Counted from the stretch's first letter, positions 7,335 to 17,239 are shown. The stretch: 64,000 bases of DNA from Nevskia sp. (GCF_021732705.1 NZ_JAKFUM010000007.1:1-64000); one strand, 5' to 3'. The notes: generated by a model from the letters alone, not told the origin. Numbers and translations: made by a program.

Positions 7335-7383
7335 ACGGTCGAACGGCGAAGGCGTAAGCCTGTCTGCACGGCCGAGCCGTGAT

Positions 7384-7416
7384 GGGGTCGACACGGCGGA
7401 TCGCCGAGTCGACCCC
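7384..7416. terminator. Hairpin between convergent genes
   Basis: GGGGTCGAC (7384-7392) pairs with GTCGACCCC (7408-7416), with an inner GGCG/CGCC stem. It sits exactly between the stop codons of the BLUF gene (+) and the DUF885 gene (-). No T tract follows on either side, so it is a terminator-like hairpin rather than a proven intrinsic terminator. Confidence 0.5.
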
Positions 7417-7421
7417 GATGC

Positions 7422-9206
7422 TCACTTGGCGAGCGTCTCGGCCACCCACGACTTGACCCGGGCATCGAGGATGTCCAGCGGCAGAGCGCCGCCGCTGAGC
7501 ACGGTGTCGTGGAAGGCACGGATGTCGAACTTGTCGCCGAGCTTGTCCTTGGCATCCTCGCGCAGCGCAAGAATCTTCAACTGGCCGAGCTTGTAGGCCA
7601 GCGCCTGGCCCGGCCAGACGATGTAGCGATCGGTTTCCGACTGCAGGTCCGGCTCGTCGTCGGACGAATGCGCGTGGAACCAGTCGACCATCTGCTGCCG
7701 GGTCCAGCGCTTGTAGTGGACGCCGGTATCGAGCACCAGACGGTTGGCGCGCAGCAGTTCATCGGACAGCCGGCCGTAGTCGCTGAGCGGGTCCTGATAG
7801 AAACCGACCTCCTTGCCGAGCCGCTCGGAGTACAGCGCCCAGCCTTCGACATACGCGGTGTAGCCGCCCTGCTGACGGAACGGTGGCAGTTCCGGCAGGG
7901 TCTGGGCGATGGCGATCTGCATGTGGTGGCCCGGCGAGCCTTCGTGGTACGCGGTCGATTCGATCGTCAGCAGCGAGCGGTTCTGGAAGTCGCCGGTGTT
8001 GACGTAGATCTGCCCCGGGCGCTTGCCGTCCGGCGTGCCCTGCGTGTACGACGCGGCCGACGCTTCCTTCTCGCGATATTCCTCGACGGCCTTCACTTCG
8101 ACGTTCGATTTCGGCAGCAGCCCGAACAGCTTCGGCAACTCCGGTTCCATCTGGCGGTTGTACTTCGTGTACAGGTCGACGATCTGCTGCCGCGAGCTGG
8201 CGAACGTGCTGCGGTCCAGCTTCAGGTCGTCGCGGAAGCTTTTCAGATCCGGATAGCCGAAGCGCTTGGCGATCTCGGCCTGCTCGGCTTCGATCCGCGC
8301 CACTTCGGCCAGACCGAGGTCATGGATCGCCTGCGGGTCCATCGTGGTCGTCGTCTGCGAGCGGATTTGGAAGCGGTACAGCGCATCGCCGTTCGGCAGC
8401 GACCACAGGCCGGGCTCGGTTCTGCCCTTCGGCGCGTATTCCTTCTCGACGAACTTCGCGAGCCGGTCGTAGGCCGGCCGCACCTTGGTATCGATGGCCT
8501 TGATCATCGCCGCCTTCAGCCGCGCCTGATCGGCGGCCGAAATCGCGTCGGGAAACTTCTGCAGCGGCGACGCGAACGGGCTGTCGACACCGGCTGGCCG
8601 GGCAATCGCCTGACACTGGGTCACGACCTTGCCGAGCAGGTACTTCGGCGGCATCAGCCCGGCCTTCATGCCTTCGCGGGCAATCGCGATCAGCTGGTCG
8701 ATCTGCTCCGGCAGCGTGTTCAGGCGCGCCAGGTAGTCCTCGTAATGCTTGACCGTGTCGGTCGGCACCAGCGCGCCGAACTGCGGGTACTGCAGATGCA
8801 CGCCGCCGGATTGATCGAGCGGCAGCAGGTGCAGGCCCAGCCGCTGCTGCTCAAGGCCATCCTTCAGCTGATCGACCATCAGCGTCTTGTTCAGGCGCTC
8901 GACCTCCGGAAAGCCGGTGGTGTCGATCGCCTCGAAGCGCTTCAGGAACGCTTCCGACTCTTTCTGGCGACGGGCGATGGCCGCGAGCGAGTTGTCGCCC
9001 CAGCGGTCATTCAGGCTGTAGTCGCCGAGAATGGTCGAGAACTCCGGACTCTGCGCCAGCGTGTACTGCCACTGCTCGGCCAGCAGATCGTTCAGCGCCT
9101 TGCGGCGGGCTTCGAGCGTGCTGCCATCGGCGGCCCATGCCGCGCTGACACAGAACAGCAACGCGGCGATCAGGCCGCGGCCCAGCAAGGTGAACGGTAA
9201 GCGCAT
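7422..9206 (-). CDS. DUF885 family secreted metallopeptidase-like protein
   Basis: A 594-aa protein starting MRLPFTLLGRGLIAALLF at 9206, chosen because this gives a clear signal peptide ending AAWA; the longer track ORF lacks one. The DUF885 domain covers almost the whole mature chain. TAYHEGSPGHHMQ (around residue 390) is the HExxPGHH signature of this family and looks like a zinc site; downstream GYTAYVEGWALYSE supplies the conserved Glu. Family members are annotated as putative dipeptidyl/carboxypeptidase-type enzymes, exported to the periplasm or held at the membrane. The substrate is not known. A monocistronic unit is likely, with the next gene (-) 155 bases upstream. Confidence 0.88.
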   Translation of the reverse strand: MRLPFTLLGRGLIAALLFCVSAAWAADGSTLEARRKALNDLLAEQWQYTLAQSPEFSTILGDYSLNDRWGDNSLAAIARRQKESEAFLKRFEAIDTTGFPEVERLNKTLMVDQLKDGLEQQRLGLHLLPLDQSGGVHLQYPQFGALVPTDTVKHYEDYLARLNTLPEQIDQLIAIAREGMKAGLMPPKYLLGKVVTQCQAIARPAGVDSPFASPLQKFPDAISAADQARLKAAMIKAIDTKVRPAYDRLAKFVEKEYAPKGRTEPGLWSLPNGDALYRFQIRSQTTTTMDPQAIHDLGLAEVARIEAEQAEIAKRFGYPDLKSFRDDLKLDRSTFASSRQQIVDLYTKYNRQMEPELPKLFGLLPKSNVEVKAVEEYREKEASAASYTQGTPDGKRPGQIYVNTGDFQNRSLLTIESTAYHEGSPGHHMQIAIAQTLPELPPFRQQGGYTAYVEGWALYSERLGKEVGFYQDPLSDYGRLSDELLRANRLVLDTGVHYKRWTRQQMVDWFHAHSSDDEPDLQSETDRYIVWPGQALAYKLGQLKILALREDAKDKLGDKFDIRAFHDTVLSGGALPLDILDARVKSWVAETLAK

Positions 9207-9361
9207 GAGGTTGATCCTGAGGTCAAGGCGGGAGAACCGGGTCTTCGGCGGCTGCGCACGGGAGTTCGCCGTGCCGCGCCCGTCAACGCGTTGGATGCTG
9301 ACAACGGCCGTTTTGGATTGAATGCGCGGCGATCCATTCGATGCGCAGCCAGGGCAGCCGA

Positions 9362-10201
9362 TCAGCGCGACCGGAACCGCATCTCGTCGATGCCGTGATC
9401 GCGGCGCAGGATCACCTGCACATCGGCCTGCGCCGGCAAAGTTCGCAGCGCGTGCAGGGTCAGACGCTGATAGTGCTGCAGGAAGCGTTCGAGCTGCGGC
9501 TCCGACATCAACCCGGCGCCCGTTGCGCCAGCGGCCCGCGCGGTTTCCTGCTCCTGCTGCCAGCGCCAGCGGCGTACGCAGTCGAAATCCGGCACCTGCA
9601 GCACGATCAGCGCATCGATCCACGCAAACCAGGCCCGATAGTCCGTGGCCAGACGCGCATTGACCCAGGTACGCCAACGCCCGTCGGCATCCTCGGTTTC
9701 CTCGAGCGCGTTCACCGGCGCTGCCAGCTCCGATGCCGTCTGCGCCGGCGTGCCGACGCACCAGCCTTCGAACAGCACCAGATCGATCGGCCCGGTGACC
9801 GGGTCGGTCGCATCGGCCGGCAGACGATCGTCGTCGGCCTTCGAGAACCGCGGCAGTGGCAGCGTCTCGCCGGGCTTGAGCCGCAGCAGCCGGTCGATCG
9901 TGGCCACGCCCAACGACACCTCGTGGGTGCCGGGCACACCACGCGTGACCAGCAGCGGATGAACCTTCGCCGCCAGCGCCTGCCGCGCCGCGCGCGGCAG
10001 ATAGAAATCATCGAGCGCCAGCGTGGCCACGCGCAGGCCGTGGTCCGCCGCAAGTTGCTGCTGCAGCAAGCGAACCGCCGTGCTCTTGCCGGAGCCCTGC
10101 GCGCCGTGCACGCCGAAGACACGCCAAGCCGATGCGGCATGGCGCAGCGCGATCCAGCCAGCGAGATCGCGGTAGTGCCGCTCGGTGACGGGATCAAGCA
10201 T
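9362..10201 (-). CDS. P-loop kinase, D-glycerate 3-kinase-like
   Basis: A 279-aa cytosolic protein with Walker A GVHGAQGSGKST at residues ~30-41, the DDFYLPR motif (~64-70), and DLVLFEGWCVG (~140) as a Walker B-like strand. This order matches the glycerate kinase/YggC/uridine-kinase-like family, in which plant GLYK phosphorylates D-glycerate at the 3-position. Assignment of the substrate is by family only. ATG at 10201 is the first Met in a well-conserved N-terminus. It lies 93 bases downstream of the coiled-coil gene on the same strand, perhaps cotranscribed. Confidence 0.78.
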   Translation of the reverse strand: MLDPVTERHYRDLAGWIALRHAASAWRVFGVHGAQGSGKSTAVRLLQQQLAADHGLRVATLALDDFYLPRAARQALAAKVHPLLVTRGVPGTHEVSLGVATIDRLLRLKPGETLPLPRFSKADDDRLPADATDPVTGPIDLVLFEGWCVGTPAQTASELAAPVNALEETEDADGRWRTWVNARLATDYRAWFAWIDALIVLQVPDFDCVRRWRWQQEQETARAAGATGAGLMSEPQLERFLQHYQRLTLHALRTLPAQADVQVILRRDHGIDEMRFRSR

Positions 10202-10294
10202 CGCCCGGCCCTGCCCGTTTCACGGCCGTCGCAAGCGCTTGCATCAATGCGCGGCGGTGTCGGCGTTCACGATCGATCCAGTGGAAAACCGGCG

Positions 10295-11791
10295 TCATCC
10301 GGCGGCAATCCGAGCAGCCAGTTCGCTGCGGCTCAGGCCCTCGCGCAGTTTCTGCTCGGACAGGGCGTTCGCCGCTTCCTCGGCCTTGCGATCGACCTCG
10401 CCGACCTTGGCCTTGACCTCGGCCACGATCATGTCGCGCATCGCCGACAGGTAGACCGAGTAGGCCTGCTTCAGCTCGGCCGGCATGGCGTCCGGCGCGC
10501 GGGCGTTGCGTTCGAACACGTACTGGATGTCGTAGTCGAGGAACTGGCGACTGGCATCGCGAAAGTACCGAAGATGCGTTTCCAGGCCCTTGCCGCACAG
10601 CGTGTCCTCATGGCTGCGCCAGCTTTCCTTCTGGGCCAGCTGTTCGGTGATCTCCGGCCCGACCGGGCCATAGAACCGGGCGCGGTTGCGTGACACGAAA
10701 TCGTTGTACGTCTCCTCCATCCGCTTCAGGTGGATGCTGACCGCATCGAGACAGGCCTGCGCGAACTCGCCGGCATCGCCTTTCAGGCCATCGCTCGGCA
10801 GACCGGCAACCCAGCGATCGAGCGCTTCGCGCATCTCCTGGTAGATCTTCTTGCCGGCTTCGAAGTCGTTCTGGCGAGCGAATTCCTCGGTGTCCTTCCG
10901 GGTCACCGAGAACAGCACGGCGACACCCTGCGTCTGCTGGCGGATGCCCTGCCGGTACTTCTCGAGCTGCTCGGCCGAGCGCGATCGCAACATCGCCAGT
11001 TCCTGCTCGGCGAACAGCTTGGCGCTCTCCAGCTGCGACTTGGTCACGCCATCGAGCATCACCGGCACCTGCGCGGCGACCAGTGCGGTCAACGTGCTTT
11101 TCGCCTTCTCGACCACGAGATACAGCGCTTCCTTGCCGACTGCCTCGTGGTACCGGTCGTCTCCGGTGTGCAGCTTCCAGAGGTCCGCGATGGCCTGCTC
11201 GCCGGCCTTCTTCACGTCCTTGAAACGGTCCTCGAACTTTGCCGGCAGGCCCTGCAGGGCAACCGTCAGACGCTTGGCCTGCTCGACACCGGCATCGACC
11301 GCACGCCCGATCTCGGCGGTGGCTTCCTGCTCGACCCGCACGAGGCTCTGATTGTTGACCAGGGTTTCGTCCCACTTGCGCTGCAGGCCGTCGGTGAACG
11401 TCTTCAAGGCTGCAACCTTCCCCAGCAGCTCGTCGCGCATCTCGCCGAGCTTCAATGCGGCCAGACTCTCGAAATAGCGGCGCTCTTCGGTATGCGCCTG
11501 CGTCTCGAACACGAGCGCGGTCAGACTCGGATCACGCACGTCGCGATAGATGGCGCCGAGCGAGCCATCGAGCGTGCGCGTGGCCTCGGCGATCCGATCG
11601 GCGAAGCCCTTGGCGCGGCTTTCCTCGCTGCCGCCGAGAATGCCGAGCAGTCCCTTGAGATGCTCGACCTTGGCTGGAAAGTAGGCGGCCATCGCCTGCG
11701 GTGCCCGTGGCACTTCCTCGGCCAGCAGCTTGCCCTGGATCGTCGTGTGCCGATCCTGCAGCTCGCGGATGCGGCGATCTTGCGTGGTCAT
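10295..11791 (-). CDS. Unknown alpha-helical/coiled-coil protein, 498 aa
   Basis: Starts MTTQDRRIRELQDRH at 11791; the track adds 37 unlikely residues. There is no signal peptide or membrane segment. The whole chain is predicted by eye to be helical, rich in Lys, Glu, Gln and Ala with heptad-like stretches (for example VTKSQLESAKLFAEQELAMLRSRSAEQLEKY). No enzyme motif is found. It lies 70 bases downstream of the PDZ-like gene 11862-13496 on the same strand, which suggests a two-gene operon. A structural, scaffolding or toxin-like helical bundle role is possible, but nothing in the sequence decides this. Confidence 0.75.
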   Translation of the reverse strand: MTTQDRRIRELQDRHTTIQGKLLAEEVPRAPQAMAAYFPAKVEHLKGLLGILGGSEESRAKGFADRIAEATRTLDGSLGAIYRDVRDPSLTALVFETQAHTEERRYFESLAALKLGEMRDELLGKVAALKTFTDGLQRKWDETLVNNQSLVRVEQEATAEIGRAVDAGVEQAKRLTVALQGLPAKFEDRFKDVKKAGEQAIADLWKLHTGDDRYHEAVGKEALYLVVEKAKSTLTALVAAQVPVMLDGVTKSQLESAKLFAEQELAMLRSRSAEQLEKYRQGIRQQTQGVAVLFSVTRKDTEEFARQNDFEAGKKIYQEMREALDRWVAGLPSDGLKGDAGEFAQACLDAVSIHLKRMEETYNDFVSRNRARFYGPVGPEITEQLAQKESWRSHEDTLCGKGLETHLRYFRDASRQFLDYDIQYVFERNARAPDAMPAELKQAYSVYLSAMRDMIVAEVKAKVGEVDRKAEEAANALSEQKLREGLSRSELAARIAAG

Positions 11792-11861
11792 GTCAGCGTC
11801 CTGCGACGATGGCGGATGAAAAGCGCGGCGGATGCGAGCCCGCGGATCGAGCGGCGCGGCA

Positions 11862-13496
11862 TCAGATGCTTTGCCCGCGCGCAATGCGCCAGGGCCCGCC
11901 ATCGATCCGCTGCAGCGGCCAGCGGCGATTGAGGCCGGTGTTCATGAAGGCATGGGTCTGGCCATCGAACACGCCCCAGTGCTCGACCTCGACGACGGTC
12001 GCATCGATGACCGGCGCACCGGGAAAGCCGTCTGCGGTCGAGACGCTCGTGACTTCGTCGACCCAGACCACGCGAACATCCGCGACGCGCTGCGACAGCC
12101 AGCGCCGGGTGCGTTCCCAGTCATCATGGGAGACCGGTGCCGGATTCGGAAAGACCATCGTCTGGCCCTTGCGCGTGGAAAGCCGCCACGGTGCGAACAG
12201 GGCATTGAAGCCGGCCTGATCGCCGAGCTTTGCGGCGGCAATCAAGGCTTCGATCACCTCGCGCGGACTGGCATCGTCCGCAGGTACGGCCGCATGCGGC
12301 TGCGTGCTGTCCTCGCCGGCAAAGGCCGGTTCGCCGGTCGGCACGCAGGCAACAAACATCGCATCACCGACCAGCGCCGCGATCGGTTCGACGGCGTAGC
12401 CCTTGAAGATCATGTTGCTCGCGAACAGCATTCGCGGCTCCGGCAGCACGCGGGCCAGCAGCCGATACTCGGCCGGCAGGTCGGGCGACACCCGGCGCTG
12501 GTAGCGCCGCGCCGCCAGTCGCACCTGCAGGGCCTGCGGATGCTCGGTATCGCACAGCCACACGCCGTTTCCTTCACGAGCCGCCCACCAGTTGTGATGG
12601 CCTTCGACCACCCAGTCGCGATTGCGGATCGGCGGCAGCACGAGGCAGCGGCCGACGACACGGTCCGGATCATCGACGAACGGATTCGGCGCAGGGAACG
12701 CCGGAATGATCTCGGCCGCATGGGCATCGAGACAGGCCTTCCACGCGGCCTGCGCCATCCGCTGCACTTCCGCCACCCGCTCGTCCCCCGCCTTGCGCCA
12801 CGCAAGCTCGGCTTCGGTCAGCGCCGGGCGCGGTGCATCGAGCATGGCCAGCGCCGCGTCGTAATCCTCCTGCACGGCGCGCGCACAAGCACCCGGATAG
12901 CGTGCGCTGAGGCACTGCACCTGCGGCCCGAGCTTCTGCAGTTCCTGCCATTCGTAGCGGGTGCTGGCACCGGCCTGCTGCCAGATGCCGTCCAGGGCAT
13001 TGCCAAGCACGCGCGGCAGCACTTCGTCGACCCAGCGTCCCCACGGCTCCGGCTGGCCATCGCGCTCGAAGATCGACGGGCCATCGACACCCAGACACTG
13101 CCGCCCGCTGTCATCGCGCCAGATGCGCTGGAGCCGGACGCGGCCCGTGATGTCGAGGTGCTGCCAGCTCACACCGTCCGGACTGCGACGACGCACGGTC
13201 AGCGACAGCGCAGCGTCATCGGCAAGGCCCTGCTCGGCCCACGTCCGGCTTTCGGACAGCTGACCGACGAAGCCTTGCGTGTATCGCTGCAGTTCGCGGC
13301 CATCGTCAGGTCGAGCGACCGGCACGCCCTGCACCGCGACGATCCGGTCACCCACGCGCAGACCGCTGCCGCGAAAGCCGGAATGCCACGGAATCCACGC
13401 CACGCGGAAGTGCGGCGGGTGATCGTCAAGCCGCGAATCGGTGATCAGGCCGCTGGTGAGCAACTCGCCGCGCGTTTCGGTGACGGGCATCGGCAT
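11862..13496 (-). CDS. Unknown protein with N-terminal PDZ-like segment, 544 aa
   Basis: Starts MPMPVTETRGELLTSG. Residues ~20-110 contain GLRVGDRIVAVQGVPVARPDD, a typical PDZ carboxylate-loop/hydrophobic-groove pattern with following beta strands. The middle (~130-300) has four Cys and many Trp. A glycine/tryptophan-rich segment (VVEGHHNWWAAREGNG) follows, and the C-terminal ~110 residues resemble a small alpha/beta SnoaL-like fold, only tentatively. There is no secretion signal, unusual for PDZ proteins. It is the first gene of a probable pair with the coiled-coil gene downstream. tRNA-Arg is 48 bases away on the same strand. Function not recognised. Confidence 0.7.
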   Translation of the reverse strand: MPMPVTETRGELLTSGLITDSRLDDHPPHFRVAWIPWHSGFRGSGLRVGDRIVAVQGVPVARPDDGRELQRYTQGFVGQLSESRTWAEQGLADDAALSLTVRRRSPDGVSWQHLDITGRVRLQRIWRDDSGRQCLGVDGPSIFERDGQPEPWGRWVDEVLPRVLGNALDGIWQQAGASTRYEWQELQKLGPQVQCLSARYPGACARAVQEDYDAALAMLDAPRPALTEAELAWRKAGDERVAEVQRMAQAAWKACLDAHAAEIIPAFPAPNPFVDDPDRVVGRCLVLPPIRNRDWVVEGHHNWWAAREGNGVWLCDTEHPQALQVRLAARRYQRRVSPDLPAEYRLLARVLPEPRMLFASNMIFKGYAVEPIAALVGDAMFVACVPTGEPAFAGEDSTQPHAAVPADDASPREVIEALIAAAKLGDQAGFNALFAPWRLSTRKGQTMVFPNPAPVSHDDWERTRRWLSQRVADVRVVWVDEVTSVSTADGFPGAPVIDATVVEVEHWGVFDGQTHAFMNTGLNRRWPLQRIDGGPWRIARGQSI

Positions 13497-13543
13497 CCTC
13501 CCTGATGGTCCTAAGTCTAGGACGGAGCGATGCGACTCGAAAC

Positions 13544-13620
13544 TGGCGCGCCCGGCAGGATTCGAACCTGCGACCCTCGGCTTAGAAGGCCGATGCTCTA
13601 TCCGACTGAGCTACGGGCGC
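13544..13620 (-). tRNA. tRNA-Arg (anticodon TCT)
   Basis: On the minus strand it begins GCGCCCGTAGCTCAGTCGG. It has a CTTCTAA anticodon loop, GGTTCGAATCC T-arm, a paired CGGGCGC acceptor and an encoded CCA: 77 bases. It decodes AGA codons. Confidence 0.96.
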
Positions 13621-13640
13621 TCTGAACTCGGTTTGTAAAC

Positions 13641-13660
13641 TTAATTGGGGTCAGGTACAG
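13641..13660. repeat. Short dispersed motif, copy 1
   Basis: TTAATTGGGGTCAGGTACAG. The complementary strand at 44002-44020 carries TTAATGGGGGTCAGATACA. The two copies are in intergenic DNA 30 kb apart. Similar GGGGTCAG motifs flank small repeat elements in related genomes, as I recall. Confidence 0.5.
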
Positions 13661-13667
13661 ATTGTTC

Positions 13668-14031
13668 GCTTTTCCAATAGACCGACATTGAGTCGGGACG
13701 GTCTTCGCTCACTGCCTGCCGCTTGGGGTTCGTCCCTTCGGGCCCAGCCGCTACCGCGGCTTCGAATCCCTCTCTTGTCCTTCCTCTCGCTTTTCCAAAA
13801 GAGCGACATTGAGTCGGGACGGTCTTCGCTCACTGCCTGCCGCTTGGGATTCGTCCCTTCGGGCCCAGCCGCTGCCGCGGCTTCGAATCCCTCTCTCGTT
13901 TTCCGTCTCGCTTTTCCAAAAGACCGACATTGAGTCAGGACGGTCTTCGCTCACTGCCTGCCGCTTGGGATTCGTCCCTTCGGGCCCAGCCGCTGCCGCG
14001 GCTTCGAATCCCTCCCTCGTTTTCCGTCTCG

Positions 14032-14058
<27 letters not shown>
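13668..14058 (+). repeat. Three tandem 121-bp repeats plus partial fourth, tRNA-Ser 3'-end derived
   Basis: Units start with GCTTTTCC at 13668, 13789, 13910 and 14031, an exact 121-bp period; the fourth is cut after ~28 bases. Each unit ends with TTCGAATCCCTCTCTC-like sequence and is followed by CTTTTCCAAAAGACCGAC. The same two blocks, in the same order but on the minus strand, form the T-arm/3' end and trailer of tRNA-Ser at 14073-14160. The units are thus inverted relics of the tRNA 3' region. ORFs of the track in this interval are artefacts of the repeat. Confidence 0.9.
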
Positions 14059-14160
<102 letters not shown>

Positions 14161-14231
14161 GCGATGCTGCTCGCGCCGCGCATTCTAGGCGAATTGCCCG
14201 GCGTGGCCCAGTGTGGCGCCGGGAGCGGCGC

Positions 14232-14978
14232 TCAGCGCCCGCCTTCCTGTGCCAGCCGCGTTTGCGGATAACCCTGCCTCGCAACCTTGTCCTGCGCAGC
14301 CTTCGCCGCTGCTTCCGACGGATACGGCCCGAGCCGAACGCGGTGCAAGGTCTTGCCCTGGGCATTGACGATCTTCGAGCTCTCCGCGCGATAGCCGATC
14401 TTCTGCAGCAGGCTGACGATGGTCGAGGCCTTGCCGGCGTCGGAATAGCTGCCGACCTGCACATACCAGCCGGACGCCGCAGGCTTGTCAGCCGGCTTGG
14501 GCGTCGCCTTGTCGGCCGGTTTCGGCGGCTTCGCGACCGATTCCGCCAGTCTCGGCTTCGGTGCGACGGTGGCTTCCGGCTTCGGCGACGGCTTCGTCAC
14601 CGGCGGCGCCGGGGCCGGTTTCGGTGGAGCCGGCGTGACCTTCGGCGACAGCTTCAGCTCCGCGTTCTTCGGCGCGGGTGGTGCCGGTTCCGGCCTCGCC
14701 GCTGGCTCGACGCGCGCCGACGACGCCGGCGGACGCTCGACATCGGAGATCGCGACCTCGGCAACCGGTTCACGCGCAGCCGGGGCGTCGGTAGCGACCG
14801 GCGGCGTCTCGGACGTCGCCCCAGCCTGTGCCGCCGGCAGCGGCGCCTTCAGGCTGATGGTCTCGGACGGCAGCGATTCTTCCGGCGTCGGCGCGCCGGG
14901 CAGCAGCAACGACAGCACGAACAGCAGCACCAGCAGCACGGCGAGTCCGACCAGGCGGCGGCGAAACACCTCATTCAT
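14232..14978 (-). CDS. dedD: SPOR-domain inner membrane protein (DedD-like)
   Basis: A 248-aa protein starting [19 protein letters not shown] at 14978, with the ATG overlapping the folC stop as ATGA. A single N-terminal transmembrane helix (~9-28) is followed by a long Pro/Ala/Lys-rich periplasmic linker, then a C-terminal SPOR domain (~170-245: WYVQVGSYSDAGKA...). SPOR domains bind denuded peptidoglycan at division sites, so a role in septation is expected. folC-dedD adjacency is the usual gammaproteobacterial order; cvpA-purF, often next, are absent and tRNA-Ser follows instead. Confidence 0.88.
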   Translation of the reverse strand: MNEVFRRRLVGLAVLLVLLFVLSLLLPGAPTPEESLPSETISLKAPLPAAQAGATSETPPVATDAPAAREPVAEVAISDVERPPASSARVEPAARPEPAPPAPKNAELKLSPKVTPAPPKPAPAPPVTKPSPKPEATVAPKPRLAESVAKPPKPADKATPKPADKPAASGWYVQVGSYSDAGKASTIVSLLQKIGYRAESSKIVNAQGKTLHRVRLGPYPSEAAAKAAQDKVARQGYPQTRLAQEGGR

Positions 14979-16297
14979 TCCTGTGATCCGCCCTGCAGTT
15001 GCATGCCTTCCGCCACCGTGAGAAATGATCCGCAGACGACAATCCGATCGTCGCCCGCCGCGTCGGCTCGCGCGGCCCGCAAGGCGTCGGCGACCGTACC
15101 GCACGCTCGCGCCACCATCCCGCTGGCGTGGGCGGCCGTCCGCAGGGCATCGTCACCCAGCCCGCGCGGCGGCGGCAAGCGCGCACAGTAGACATCGTCG
15201 ACCACCGGCGCCAGCGCGCGACAGACCTCCGCCACCGGCTTGTCGCTCAGCATGCCGAGCACCAGTCGCGTCCGACCAGACACTGGCACCGCCCGCAGGT
15301 TGTCGGCCAGCACCTGCGCCGATTCGGCGTTGTGCGCGACATCGAAGATCAGTTGCCCGCGGCGCTCGAAGCGGCCCGCCAGGGCCAGGGTGCGCAGGCC
15401 GCAGTCGATCGCGGCGCGCGTGACCGGCAGCCGGTCCGACAGTGCGTCCACCAGCGCGAGCACGCCACCGGCATTGTCGATCTGGATCGCGCCCGGCAAT
15501 GCGGGCGGCGGCAGATCGCGCCATTCGGTGGCGGTGACGGCACTGCGCCAGTGCCAATTCGATGCGCCGCGCGTCACATCGAACGCGACGCCAGCCTGAC
15601 GCCAGTCCGCTCCAATAGCGGCCGCATGCGCGCCAAGGCTCAAGGGCGGCGCTTGCTCGGCACAGATTGCCGGACGGCCCTTGCGGAAAATGCCGGCTTT
15701 CTCGAAGCCGATCGCCTCGCGGTCCGGACCGAGCCAGTCCAGATGATCGAGCCCGATGTTGGTGACGAGCGCGGCATCGGCATCCACGATGTTGACGGCG
15801 TCGAGACGGCCGCCGAGGCCGACTTCGAGCACCTGCACGTCGCAGCGGGCCTCACGGAAGAGCCAGAGTGCGGCCAGCGTGCCGAACTCGAAATAGGTCA
15901 GCGGCAGGCTGCCGCGCGCGACATCGATGGCCGCGAACGCGCGGCAGATCGCATTGTCAGTAGCCTCGTGGCCGTCGATGACGATGCGTTCGTTGTAGCG
16001 CAGCAGGTGCGGCGAGCTGTAACGGCCAACGCGGTAGCCCGCCGCGCGCCAGATGCCATCGGCGAGCGCGACGCTGGAACCCTTGCCGTTGGTGCCGCCG
16101 ACCGTGGCGGTCACGGCGGCGGGGGTCAGCAGGCCGACGCGGCCGGCAACGACCCGGGAGCGTTCGAGGCCCAGTTCGATCGCGCGAGGATTGAGCCGCT
16201 CCTGCCAGGCCAGCCAGTCGGCCAGCGGCCAGTCCGGTTGCGGACGGGTACCGCCGCCTGCGGAACCCGAAACCGCCTCAGTGGGCGGCAACGGCAC
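14975..16297 (-). CDS. folC: Bifunctional folylpolyglutamate/dihydrofolate synthase
   Basis: A 440-aa cytosolic Mur-ligase family enzyme that adds glutamate to folates and makes dihydrofolate from dihydropteroate. The P-loop GTNGKGSS is at ~68-75. [12 protein letters not shown] is the folate-binding omega-loop region; [13 protein letters not shown] and the [14 protein letters not shown] motif are family hallmarks, and DVAHN is in the C-terminal domain. The GTG start at 16297 overlaps the accD 3' end by 20 bases, showing tight coupling. Length is normal for the family. Confidence 0.93.
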   Translation of the reverse strand: MPLPPTEAVSGSAGGGTRPQPDWPLADWLAWQERLNPRAIELGLERSRVVAGRVGLLTPAAVTATVGGTNGKGSSVALADGIWRAAGYRVGRYSSPHLLRYNERIVIDGHEATDNAICRAFAAIDVARGSLPLTYFEFGTLAALWLFREARCDVQVLEVGLGGRLDAVNIVDADAALVTNIGLDHLDWLGPDREAIGFEKAGIFRKGRPAICAEQAPPLSLGAHAAAIGADWRQAGVAFDVTRGASNWHWRSAVTATEWRDLPPPALPGAIQIDNAGGVLALVDALSDRLPVTRAAIDCGLRTLALAGRFERRGQLIFDVAHNAESAQVLADNLRAVPVSGRTRLVLGMLSDKPVAEVCRALAPVVDDVYCARLPPPRGLGDDALRTAAHASGMVARACGTVADALRAARADAAGDDRIVVCGSFLTVAEGMQLQGGSQE

Positions 16298-17171
16298 CGG
16301 CCGAAGGCGGCACGCCAGGCGCGAAGTGCGTGAGCATCGCCAGCAGGCGGTGCAGCTTTTCGCGCAGTTCGCGGCGGTCGACGATCATGTCGATCGCGCC
16401 TTTCTCCAGCAGGAATTCGGCGCGCTGGAAGCCTTCCGGCAGCTTCTGGCGGACGGTCTGCTCGATCACGCGCGGACCGGCGAAACCGATGAGGGCCTTC
16501 GGCTCGGCGATGTGGATGTCGCCCAGCATTGCCAGCGACGCCGACACGCCGCCCATCGTCGGATGGGTCAGGACCGAGACGAACGGCAGGCCGCGCTCGG
16601 CGAGCTTGGCCAGCGCGGCGCTGGTCTTGGCCATCTGCATCAGCGAGAACAGCGATTCCTGCATGCGGGCACCGCCGGATGCGGCAAAACAGATCACCGG
16701 ACAGCCGTGCGCCAGCGCCTCGTTGACGCCACGGACGAATTTTTCGCCGACGACGGAGCCCATCGAGCCGCCCATGAAGCCGAATTCGAACACGCAGACG
16801 ACGACCGGCAGGCCGATCAGCTGCCCGCGAACGACGATCAGCGCGTCTTCTTCGTCGGTGTCCTCGCGGGCCTCGGCGAGACGCTCCGTGTACTTGCGCG
16901 AATCCTTGAACTTCAGCGGATCGGTGGCGCGAACGCGGCCGCCGATCTCGACCCGCGGCTCGGCGTCGAGCAGGTGATTGATGCGGGCTCGCGCGGAGAT
17001 CGCGCGGTGCGTGCCGCACTTCGGGCAGACCTCGAGCGTGCGTTCCAGTTCGGCGCGATACAGCACCGACTGGCAGGAGTCGCACTTCATCCAGAGACCT
17101 TCCGGCACGCTCTTCTTGCGCACGCCGCCGGTCAGCAGTTTCGATCCGGAGATTTTTTCGAGCCAGCTCAT
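16278..17171 (-). CDS. accD: Acetyl-CoA carboxylase carboxyltransferase beta subunit
   Basis: A 297-aa protein that with AccA transfers CO2 from carboxybiotin to acetyl-CoA, the first step of fatty acid synthesis. The start at 17171 ([11 protein letters not shown]) gives the usual N-terminus. The zinc ribbon uses CDSC and CPKC (~30-52). The carboxyltransferase core contains [23 protein letters not shown] and [17 protein letters not shown]. The C-terminal tail is slightly extended with Ala/Pro. It precedes folC as in other gammaproteobacteria. Confidence 0.96.
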   Translation of the reverse strand: MSWLEKISGSKLLTGGVRKKSVPEGLWMKCDSCQSVLYRAELERTLEVCPKCGTHRAISARARINHLLDAEPRVEIGGRVRATDPLKFKDSRKYTERLAEAREDTDEEDALIVVRGQLIGLPVVVCVFEFGFMGGSMGSVVGEKFVRGVNEALAHGCPVICFAASGGARMQESLFSLMQMAKTSAALAKLAERGLPFVSVLTHPTMGGVSASLAMLGDIHIAEPKALIGFAGPRVIEQTVRQKLPEGFQRAEFLLEKGAIDMIVDRRELREKLHRLLAMLTHFAPGVPPSAGAVAAH

Positions 17172-17239
17172 GGACAGTTTCCGATCTCGTGTTTCAGGGC
17201 TGAGACAATAGCGCGACGGCGGAAAAGCGGCAGCAACGA

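Noticed and set aside
5700-7394. 564-aa minus ORF over the BLUF gene and riboswitch
   Set aside because: Shadow of the real plus-strand gene; it has no recognisable domain, whereas the plus frame has BLUF and B12 motifs.
7509-9200. 563-aa plus ORF
   Set aside because: Antisense shadow of the DUF885 gene.
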